From NCBI GenBank assembly GCA_038230975.1, contig JBBRMF010000120.1, positions 1 through 14,896 of the forward strand: 14,896 bases of DNA, given 5' to 3'. The position numbers were made by a program, and so were the translations under genes. The notes under the pieces are model-generated. The model did no database searches, was not told the origin of the DNA, and was given only the letters and a program-made list of their open reading frames with translations. Shown piece by piece: positions 7,080-13,455 of the stretch (its first letter is position 1; each line of letters begins with the position of its first letter). This DNA is from JANXVV01 sp038230975 (GTDB taxonomy: Bacteria > Planctomycetota > Phycisphaerae > Tepidisphaerales > Tepidisphaeraceae).

Positions 7080-8486
7080 ATGAGCAGAATTAACACCAAC
7101 GTCAACTCGCTGATTGCACAACGTGCATTGGCCAAAAATACAGAAGCAACGAGCCAGAGTCTCCAGCGTTTGAGCACGGGTTTGCAGATCAACTCCGGTA
7201 AGGATGATCCTGCAGGCTTGATCGCCAGCGAAAATTTTCGCCAGGAACAAACAGGTATCACGACTGCCCTTTCCAACGCACAGCGCGCCGGCAACGTCAT
7301 CGGTACGGCTGAAGGTGGTTTGAGCGAAGTCAGCGGACTCTTGAACCAGCTTCAAGGGCTCGTGGGTCAGTCGGCGAATAGCGGTGGCCTTTCAACTGAC
7401 GAAATTGCCGCGAATCAGTCGCAGGTCGATACGATTCTATCGACGATTAACCGCATCGCCGGTTCGACGAACTTCAACGGCCAGAAGCTGTTGAACGGTA
7501 ACCTCGGTTATACCACCAGCGGTGTCAACGCGACCAACGTGAATGCGCTGCAGGTGAACTCCGCCTTGCTGCCTGCGAACGCCGCGACGAATATCGTGAT
7601 CGGTGTCACTCAGAGCGCGCAGACGGCCACGATTGGTTACGCCAACGGTGCTCTGGGTGCCGCCAACAACGTGACGCTCGAAATTTCGGGTATCAGCGGC
7701 ACTCAGCAGGTTTCTGTTGCGGGCGGTTCGACGGTGGCGAACATTATTTCCGCCATCAACACGGTGAAGGCGGCCACGGGCGTCAGCGCGACTGCTTCGG
7801 CTGCGAACCTCCGCCTGGATAGTACCTCGTTTGGGTCCAAACAGTTCGTGAATCTGAAGACGGTCAGCGGCACGTTTGTGCCCACTGCCGCAAGTGCATC
7901 GGGTCGCGATGCGGCTGTCACGGTCAACGGTGCTGCCGCGCAGGTGGATGGACTGTCCGCAAAGCTGTCTACTTCTAACTTCGATCTGTCGTTCAATGTC
8001 GGATCGGCGATCAACATAACCGCGGGCGCGACCAGCTTCTATATCACGGGCGGTGGTGCACAGTTCGCGCTCGGTTCGCGCGTCACTGAAACGGATAAGG
8101 CCGCAATCGGCATTAGCTCGGTGACGGCGGGTAGCCTGGGTGATTCGGTGAACGGCTTCCTCAGCTCGCTGGCGAGCGGTCAGGCCAACCAGTTGTCTTC
8201 CAAGAACCTCACCGGCGCACAGACGATCTTGAGCGAAGCGGTCAAGCAGGTCAGCACGCTTCGCGGTCGACTGGGTGCCTTCCAGAAGTTCACGATCGGT
8301 TCGACTGTGAACAATCTCGGCGTGGCTTACGAAAACGCCTCGGCTGCTGAAAGTGCCATCCGCGACACCGACTTCGCGTCGCAGACGGCGGCATTGACCC
8401 GGTCGCAGATTCTGTCGCAAGCCGCGACCACCGTGTTGAGCCAGGCTAACTCAAGCCCTCAGCAGGCCCTGAAGCTTCTTCAATAA
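7080..8486 (+). CDS. fliC: flagellin
   Basis: A 468-residue flagellar filament protein. ATG at 7080 is chosen over the upstream in-frame start at 7044 because AAGGAAAG lies at 7066-7073 and because MSRINTNVNSLIAQRAL is the classic flagellin N-terminus. The N-terminal D0/D1 region spans about 1-143 (LQRLSTGLQINSGKDDPAGL at 28-47). The C-terminal D1/D0 region spans about 376-468, ending in AATTVLSQANSSPQQALKLL plus Q. In between, residues about 195-265 resemble the Flagellin_IN repeat (GGSTVANIISAIN), and GGGAQFALGS (324-333) resembles planctomycete-type core motifs. The middle is Ala/Ser/Gly/Thr-rich, as expected of the surface-exposed part. It is secreted through the flagellar export apparatus. 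No chaperone, cap or other flagellar gene is in the window, so it is a monocistronic, isolated copy. A terminator lies 104 bp downstream. Confidence 0.97.
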   Translation: MSRINTNVNSLIAQRALAKNTEATSQSLQRLSTGLQINSGKDDPAGLIASENFRQEQTGITTALSNAQRAGNVIGTAEGGLSEVSGLLNQLQGLVGQSANSGGLSTDEIAANQSQVDTILSTINRIAGSTNFNGQKLLNGNLGYTTSGVNATNVNALQVNSALLPANAATNIVIGVTQSAQTATIGYANGALGAANNVTLEISGISGTQQVSVAGGSTVANIISAINTVKAATGVSATASAANLRLDSTSFGSKQFVNLKTVSGTFVPTAASASGRDAAVTVNGAAAQVDGLSAKLSTSNFDLSFNVGSAINITAGATSFYITGGGAQFALGSRVTETDKAAIGISSVTAGSLGDSVNGFLSSLASGQANQLSSKNLTGAQTILSEAVKQVSTLRGRLGAFQKFTIGSTVNNLGVAYENASAAESAIRDTDFASQTAALTRSQILSQAATTVLSQANSSPQQALKLLQ

Positions 8487-8589
8487 GAAGTAATTTAGGG
8501 CGTCAGGGAAAGTTTGCTTCGAGCTATATGAGGCTCGTGGTGGACTGATCAAGATCGGATTGAATCTCTCGAAATCTCACAAGCCTATG

Positions 8590-8623
8590 AACCCCCGGCC
8601 TCACCGCCGGGGGTTTCTTTTTT
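8590..8623 (+). terminator. intrinsic terminator of flagellin
   Basis: AACCCCCGGC (8590-8599) pairs perfectly with GCCGGGGGTT (8606-8615) around the loop CTCACC, followed by a T-rich run to 8623 interrupted by one C. It ends the flagellin transcript. Confidence 0.92.
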
Positions 8624-8818
8624 GGGGGGAAACGGTGACCGGTAGCGGGGAGTCGACGACGCGCAATGATATAAGACAGCGATCCCGTCGGCGTGTCATC
8701 CATGAAGCCATTCTGTCGCGGTCCTTCGATTTGTTGGATGAAGATTAGTCGCCAAGCAACCTCAACTCAGGGTTTCCGATGATATGGCATCCCATTTGTT
8801 CTACGGAGTGGATATCAC

Positions 8819-8911
8819 CCGTGACGGAATGGCTGTCACGGTCCGAATCGAATCGGCGAAGTGTATTCGCCGAATGTACGAACGTATCTTGTTTTGCCGC
8901 TTTTGCGGCAA
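8819..8911 (+). promoter_or_regulatory. three tandem hairpins in the leader of the small lipoprotein
   Basis: Three perfect stems occur in a row. CCGTGAC 8819-8825 with GTCACGG 8835-8841. TCGGCGAA 8853-8860 with TTCGCCGA 8866-8873 (loop GTGTA). TTGCCGC 8894-8900 with GCGGCAA 8905-8911 (loop TTTT). The last ends one base before the ribosome-binding GGAG at 8913-8916. This suggests a structured 5' leader that could control translation. No T-run follows the third stem, so it is not a terminator. I match it to no known riboswitch class. The stretch 8624-8818 upstream holds no supported gene. Confidence 0.45.
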
Positions 8912-8921
8912 TGGAGCTTTT

Positions 8922-9137
8922 ATGAAGTCGATCTACACGTCATTGGTTCTGATGTCATTGTCGCTGGCTGTTTCAGGTGTCTTTGCGGGCTGCTCAGCGA
9001 GCGGCAGCATCGAGCCCAACCACGATACCTCGACATCGACTGGCAACAGTTCTTCGTCTTCCTACAAGAAGACGGAAGTTCGCGATGCGAACGGCAACCT
9101 GGTTGAGAAGAAGGTTGAAACCAAGAACAACAACTAG
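8922..9137 (+). CDS. small lipoprotein of unknown function
   Basis: A 71-residue lipoprotein. ATG at 8922 is chosen (the frame is open from 8784) because GGAG at 8913-8916 is 5 nt upstream and the product begins with a lipoprotein signal peptide. The lipobox is VFAGC, with C24 modified. The mature part is a Ser/Thr-rich linker (about 36-47) and a highly charged tail (KKTEVRDANGNLVEKKVETK, then NNN), with no globular domain visible. It is likely anchored to an envelope membrane. It stands between the flagellin terminator and the convergent DUF1501 gene, so it is a single-gene unit with its own leader. The role is unknown. Confidence 0.75.
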   Translation: MKSIYTSLVLMSLSLAVSGVFAGCSASGSIEPNHDTSTSTGNSSSSSYKKTEVRDANGNLVEKKVETKNNN

Positions 9138-9157
9138 AGCATTGTCATGCCTAGAAA

Positions 9158-9218
9158 TTAGGGTGACGTTGGATCGGGTGCCACCGGTCTCGGAGTACCG
9201 CGACCGGTGGCACCCTAA
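9158..9218. repeat. palindromic element with inverted ends between convergent genes
   Basis: The outer ends TTAGGGTG (9158-9165) and CACCCTAA (9211-9218) are perfect inverted copies. Inside, GGGTGCCACCGGTCTCGG (9176-9193) and CCGCGACCGGTGGCACCC (9198-9215) form an 18-bp stem with one mismatch and loop AGTA. The two pairings compete for the right arm. It lies between the lipoprotein stop at 9137 and the DUF1501 stop at 9239 and lacks T-runs. The TAGGGTG end is shared with the repeats at 10718-10733 and 13348-13363, which suggests a related element. Confidence 0.65.
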
Positions 9219-9238
9219 ATCCTATTCGTGACAAATTT

Positions 9239-10690
9239 CTACGCCAAAATCTTTTCGACGACTTTTCCGTGTACATCCGTCAATCGGAAATCACGTCCCT
9301 GGAAGCGGTAGGTTAGCTTCGTGTGATCGAGTCCCATGCAGTGCAGAATGGTGGCCTGCAGATCGTGAACATGTACGCCTTGTTCGGCAACGTGATATCC
9401 CAATTCATCGGTGGAACCATGGCTGATGCCGGGTTTGATTCCACCGCCGGCCATCCAGATCGTGAAGCAGTGCGGGTGATGATCGCGCCCAAGGAATTTG
9501 CTGCCGCCGCGCGCTTCGTTCATGGGGGTTCGACCAAATTCACCGCCCCATACCACGAGTGTGTCTTCGAGCAATCCGCGCTGTTTGAGATCTTTCAGAA
9601 GCGCCGTTGAAGCCTGATCCGTTTCGTGACATCGCCTGGGAAGGCCGGTCGTCAAATCATCGCCCGTGCCGGTGCCGTGAGTATCCCAACCCCAGTGGTA
9701 GAGCTGGATAAAACGAACGCCGCGCTCGACCAGCCGGCGGGCGAGCAGGCAGTTGTTGGCGAAGGAGGTTTTGCCCGGTTCAGTGCCGTACATTTCGTGG
9801 ATTTCCTTCGGTTCCTTTGCGATCTCCATCAGTTCCGGCACGGTGGTCTGCATGCGGTACGCCAACTCATACTGAGCGATGCGCGTGGCAATCTCGGGAT
9901 CGTGCGATTGTGCAAGATGCAACCGATTCAAATCTCCCAATGCATCGAGTGACTCACGGCGAACCTGCGGGCTGATGCCATTGGGGTTCGACACGAAGAG
10001 AACCGGATCGCCTTGCGAGCGAAACTGCGTGCCTTGGTAGACGCTCGGAAGAAAACCATTCCCCCACAGGGCCGTGCCACCGTCTGGCGCGACGCCACCA
10101 CTTGTAAGTACCACAAAACCGGGCAAATCTTTGTTGGGTGTGCCCAGGCCATAGGTCAACCAGGAGCCCATGCTGGGTCGTCCTTGCAACTGCGAGCCGG
10201 TGTGGACGAAGAGTTGGGCGGGGGCATGGTTGAAGTGATCCGTATGCATCGACTTAACAAAGCAGACGTCGTCGACCATCGTGGATAAATGCGGCAGGAG
10301 GTTGGAAATTTCCGCGCCGCTTTGGCCATGCTTCGAGAAGGTATGCGGCGTTGCCAGACATTTCGGGGTGCCTTTGATGAAGGCGAACCGCTCGTTCTTA
10401 ATAAGTTCCGCCGGAACATCTTTACCATTGAATTCGACGAGCTTGGGTTTGTAGTCGAACAAATCCAACTGCGATGGCGCGCCGGCCATGTGCATGTAGA
10501 TGATTCGCTTGGCCTTGCCGGGGAAGTGCGGCTGACGCGCGGAAAGCGCGTCCATGGCTCCTGTAGGCGTGGCCGCGAGCACATCGTCGTTTAAGAGCGA
10601 GGCCAGCGCAATGGCCCCCATGCCGGTGGTGCATCGCTGGAACAATTGGCGGCGGGTCAGGGCTTTTAAGGATTCTCCACGATTGATCAT
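9239..10690 (-). CDS. DUF1501 family Tat-exported protein
   Basis: A 483-residue member of the DUF1501 family, which has the alkaline phosphatase/sulfatase fold and is greatly expanded in planctomycetes. ATG at 10690 is chosen. The frame is open to a GTG at 10729, but those 13 codons lie in a palindromic repeat. The N-terminus shows a Tat-like RR (13-14, TRRQLFQR) and a hydrophobic stretch (MGAIALASLL), as is usual for the family. Signature segments are MHMAGAPSQLDLFDY (66-80), VVWGGEFGRTP (379-389), GRDHHPH (401-407) and GVHVHDLQATILHCMGLDH (438-456), containing acidic and His residues that probably bind metal. GAAAG about 5 nt upstream is a weak ribosome site. It follows the DUF1549/1553 gene by 45 bp on the same strand, the standard pairing. 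The substrate is unknown; polysaccharide or sulfate-ester processing is often proposed. Confidence 0.93.
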   Translation of the reverse strand: MINRGESLKALTRRQLFQRCTTGMGAIALASLLNDDVLAATPTGAMDALSARQPHFPGKAKRIIYMHMAGAPSQLDLFDYKPKLVEFNGKDVPAELIKNERFAFIKGTPKCLATPHTFSKHGQSGAEISNLLPHLSTMVDDVCFVKSMHTDHFNHAPAQLFVHTGSQLQGRPSMGSWLTYGLGTPNKDLPGFVVLTSGGVAPDGGTALWGNGFLPSVYQGTQFRSQGDPVLFVSNPNGISPQVRRESLDALGDLNRLHLAQSHDPEIATRIAQYELAYRMQTTVPELMEIAKEPKEIHEMYGTEPGKTSFANNCLLARRLVERGVRFIQLYHWGWDTHGTGTGDDLTTGLPRRCHETDQASTALLKDLKQRGLLEDTLVVWGGEFGRTPMNEARGGSKFLGRDHHPHCFTIWMAGGGIKPGISHGSTDELGYHVAEQGVHVHDLQATILHCMGLDHTKLTYRFQGRDFRLTDVHGKVVEKILA

Positions 10691-10705
10691 GATTGCTTTC
10701 AAAAA

Positions 10706-10733
10706 GCACGGGCGAGTCGCCCATGCCACCCTA
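10706..10733. repeat. palindromic repeat between the DUF1549/1553 and DUF1501 genes
   Basis: GCACGGGCG (10706-10714) pairs with CGCCCATGC (10718-10726), with one mismatch and loop AGT, continuing into CACCCTA. On the minus strand it starts TAGGGTGGCATGGGCG, identical over 16 bases to 13348-13363. It almost fills the 45-nt spacer between the two genes, so it may affect mRNA processing or relative expression. It also supplies the GTG at 10729 that falsely extends the DUF1501 frame. Confidence 0.7.
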
Positions 10734-10735
10734 AT

Positions 10736-13129
10736 TCATCCTTTGGTCAACGTCTCATCGAGGTTGAGTAAGACGTTGGAGACCACGGTCCATGCCGCAA
10801 GCTCCGGTGCGGACAATGTAACCGGTGGGGCACCGAGGCCACTGTCGGCCATCACGGCGGCGGATTTTGGGTCGTGCTGATACTGCTCCAATTCTCTCTG
10901 ATAGAGCGCGGTAAGTCGCTCGATTTCCGACGGCTCTGGATTTCGGATCAACACGCGTCGAAACGCAAAGGTGATTTTTTCGGATATTGTCGTTCCACCC
11001 TCGCGAAGCACGACGCGGGCCAAGGCGGCGGCGGGTTGAATGAAGGCTGGATCGTTCAGCGTCGTCAGTGCCTGCAAAGGCGTATCCGTGCGCGGGCGGC
11101 GCGTGCAGATTGATTCCCGGCTGGTCGCGTCAAATGTCGTGAACATCGGATACGGCGATGATCGCTTCATGAACGTATAAATGCCCCGACGATATCGACC
11201 TTCGCCCGGACTCTCGATCCATTGGTCACCGCTGTAAGGCGAATTCCAAACACCGGCCGGCTGCGAGGGGAACACACTTGGCCCACCTCGCGTGCGGCTT
11301 AGCAATCCACTGACCGCCAACGCCTGATCCCGCAGCAACTCAGCCTCCAGCCGAAACCGTGGCCCCCGGCCTAAAAGTTTATTCGATGGATCCTTTTCGA
11401 TGAGTGACGCAGAGGCATCCGAACTCTGTCGATAGGTTCCCGACATGACAATCTTCTTATGCATCGCCTTCATGTCCCAATGCCGGTCCATGAATTCCAC
11501 CGCAAGCCAATCGAGCAATTCCGGATGAGTCGGCGGCGATCCCTGCGTGCCGAAATCCTCGCTGGTTTCGACCAGGCCACTTCCAAAATAGCACTCCCAG
11601 AAGCGATTGAGGGTTACTCTCGCGGTCAATGGGTTCTCAGTGCTGATGAGCCATTTCGCCAGATCGAGACGGTTGCGAGTCGATGCGGCGGGCTGCGTGG
11701 CGGGCAATCGCGGAAGGGAGGCCGGCACGTTCGGTTCCACCTTTTCCCCGAGGCTCAGGAATCCCCCGCGCACGTGCAGGTGGGTTTCGCGCGGCTTCGG
11801 GAGTTCTACCATCACAAGGCTCGTCGAAAACTTCCTGGCCTTGTCGAGCCGTTTCTGAACTTCGGCAATTTTATCGCGCGCCGGTTGCGAGGTGGCTTTC
11901 GAGGTGGCTGCGGTCAGTTGCGATTGAAGATCCTTCTTCAATTGATCGAGCTCGGTTTGAATTGCGATGGCTTCCGGTGAATCCACTGTGATTTTCGAAC
12001 TGATATCGTACGGATCGGTACCGCCGCCCTTGGTAGTCTCATCGGTGGACGAATTGAAGAAGGCTGTCAACCGATAGTAATCCTTCATCGTGAACGGATC
12101 ATATTTGTGGTTATGGCACTGCGAGCAACCCAGGGTCGTGCCAAGCCACACGGCGGCGGTCGTGTTAACGCGATCAACGACGGCATAGTATCGGTACTCT
12201 TCAGGATCGACACCGCCTTCTTCGTTGATCGTTGTATTGCGATGAAACCCCGTGGCGATCTTGTCGTCTTTCGTCGCGTGCGGCAGCAGATCACCGGCGA
12301 TTTGGCGGATCGTGAATTGATCGAATCCGAGGTTGTTGTTCAACGCGTTGATGACCCAATCTCGAAAAGGCCACATGCTGCGTATGCGGTCTTTTTCAAA
12401 ACCGTTGGAGTCGGCGTAGCGGGCCAGATCGAGCCAGGGGCGGGCCCATCGTTCGCCATAATGCGGGCTGGCCAGAAGACGGTCGATAACCTTTTCGTAG
12501 GCGTTGGGCGAAGTGTCTTTTAAGAACGCATCCAACTCAGCCATCGTCGGTGGGAGGCCGATGAGATCGAGGCTGACGCGACGGATCAAGTTTTCCCTGG
12601 AGGCTTCGGGGGAAAGCTCGAGGCCTTCTTTTTCCAGCCGCGCGGCAACGAAGGCATCAATCTCGTTTCTCACCCAGGTCGCGTGCTTCACAGACGGCAG
12701 GGCGGGGCGGACCGGTTTGACATAGGCCCAATGCACTTCGTTCGTCGCGATCTGCCCATCGGCGGCCTCGGGCCATGGGGCTCCTTCGTCAATCCAACGC
12801 GCGACGAGCGCCGTCTGTTGATCCGTGAGCGGTGGCTTTTTAACCGGCATGCGATCGTCATCGCCTTCACCGCGAATTCGCTTCATCAGCAGACTGTCTT
12901 TGGAGTGGCCGGGAATGATGGAGATGCCGGTTTCACCGCCGTGCATCGCGTCGAGGCGATTATCAAGACGCAGACCTGCCTTGTGCTTCCTGGCATTGTG
13001 ACATTCAATGCACGATGTTTTGAAGATGGGTTGAATGTCGCGCACGAAATCGACCGGAGTTTCAGCCAGTACGATCGGGCAAAGGGCCAAGGGGAAGTAA
13101 ATCGCAAATGTAAATCGCAGGGTCATCAT
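10736..13129 (-). CDS. PSCyt1 / DUF1549 / DUF1553 planctomycete cytochrome protein
   Basis: A 797-residue secreted protein. The signal peptide is at about 1-22 (IYFPLALCPIVLAE). The PSCyt1 domain lies at about 25-120, with heme motif CIECH (C40, C43, H44) and a likely distal methionine at M94 (DDRMPVKKP). DUF1549 lies at about 155-360 and includes a second CxxCH, CSQCHNHKYDP (C335, C338, H339). A helical, possibly coiled linker lies at about 385-435. DUF1553 (PSD1) lies at about 480-780, with NRFWECYFGSGLVETSEDFG and RPRTDTPLQALTTLNDP as recognisable family segments. The length is slightly short for the family. ATG at 13129 or 13126 (MM) is the start; no Shine-Dalgarno is visible. It is first in an operon with DUF1501. 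The family is linked by context to extracellular breakdown of complex substrates, but the reaction is not established. Confidence 0.95.
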   Translation of the reverse strand: MMTLRFTFAIYFPLALCPIVLAETPVDFVRDIQPIFKTSCIECHNARKHKAGLRLDNRLDAMHGGETGISIIPGHSKDSLLMKRIRGEGDDDRMPVKKPPLTDQQTALVARWIDEGAPWPEAADGQIATNEVHWAYVKPVRPALPSVKHATWVRNEIDAFVAARLEKEGLELSPEASRENLIRRVSLDLIGLPPTMAELDAFLKDTSPNAYEKVIDRLLASPHYGERWARPWLDLARYADSNGFEKDRIRSMWPFRDWVINALNNNLGFDQFTIRQIAGDLLPHATKDDKIATGFHRNTTINEEGGVDPEEYRYYAVVDRVNTTAAVWLGTTLGCSQCHNHKYDPFTMKDYYRLTAFFNSSTDETTKGGGTDPYDISSKITVDSPEAIAIQTELDQLKKDLQSQLTAATSKATSQPARDKIAEVQKRLDKARKFSTSLVMVELPKPRETHLHVRGGFLSLGEKVEPNVPASLPRLPATQPAASTRNRLDLAKWLISTENPLTARVTLNRFWECYFGSGLVETSEDFGTQGSPPTHPELLDWLAVEFMDRHWDMKAMHKKIVMSGTYRQSSDASASLIEKDPSNKLLGRGPRFRLEAELLRDQALAVSGLLSRTRGGPSVFPSQPAGVWNSPYSGDQWIESPGEGRYRRGIYTFMKRSSPYPMFTTFDATSRESICTRRPRTDTPLQALTTLNDPAFIQPAAALARVVLREGGTTISEKITFAFRRVLIRNPEPSEIERLTALYQRELEQYQHDPKSAAVMADSGLGAPPVTLSAPELAAWTVVSNVLLNLDETLTKG

Positions 13130-13137
13130 GGGTCACT

Positions 13138-13143
13138 ATTATA
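13138..13143 (-). promoter_or_regulatory. -10-like TATAAT immediately upstream of the DUF1549/1553 gene
   Basis: On the minus strand a perfect TATAAT lies with its last base only 9 nt before the ATG at 13129, so transcription would start at or within a few bases of the start codon. This suits a leaderless mRNA and agrees with the missing ribosome site. No good -35 is found at 16-18 bp spacing, so the call is tentative. Confidence 0.3.
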
Positions 13144-13173
13144 CGGGTGCGTGACGAGATCGGCGGGCATTGT

Positions 13174-13278
13174 CCCCTCTCCTGGTACTCCGGGGGAGGG
13201 TAGGGTGGGGGTCTTTTTCGATAAATCGACGCGGTTCAGCAGACTTCCCCAACCCTCCCCCGGATTACCGGGAGAGGG
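13174..13278. repeat. compound inverted repeat rich in CCCTCTCC/GGGAGAGG
   Basis: The left arm 13174-13211 (starting CCCCTCTCCTGGTACTCCGG) and right arm 13247-13278 (ending ATTACCGGGAGAGGG) are inverted copies around a loop of about 35 nt. Each arm can also fold on itself. The CCCTCTCC-CGGTA-CCGG-GAGAGGG pattern resembles an intergenic repeat that I recall from many bacterial genomes. It occupies the space between the divergent DUF1549/1553 and ThiF genes. Confidence 0.7.
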
Positions 13279-13347
13279 AGAAATCAGGTACGCCGGAACT
13301 GTCACATACCCCTATTATACATGGCTGAATCGGTTTGGTTGAGAAAA

Positions 13348-13403
13348 TAGGGTGGCATGGGCGTTCTAAATTCAAAAAACGCGGGCGAGACGCCCACGCC
13401 ACC
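13348..13403. repeat. palindromic repeat upstream of the ThiF gene
   Basis: GGTGGCATGGGCGT (13351-13364) pairs with ACGCCCACGCCACC (13390-13403), 13 of 14 bases. The inner GGGCG-AGA-CGCCC at 13383-13395 is an alternative hairpin. The first 16 bases, TAGGGTGGCATGGGCG, are identical to the minus strand of 10718-10733. The ATG at 13357 inside it opens a false N-terminal extension of the ThiF frame. Confidence 0.7.
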
Positions 13404-13455
13404 TTCGCCATCCTCGTTGGCTCGGGATGCTCTGAGCCGATACACTTCCGCAGCC

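Noticed and set aside
7437..8420. A 327-codon frame antisense to flagellin
   Set aside because: It is a mirror of a strongly biased, Ala/Ser/Thr-rich coding sequence; the translation is Arg/Gly-rich and unlike a protein family.
8635..8748. A 37-codon frame starting with GTG after a G-rich run, ending in LLDED
   Set aside because: It begins within 12 bp of the flagellin terminator, has no recognisable motif, and the G-run is as likely part of the terminator surroundings as a ribosome site.
13357..13455. 33-codon N-terminal extension of the ThiF protein
   Set aside because: It is translated from a palindromic repeat and a Pro/Ser-rich stretch, and the E1 fold is complete without it.
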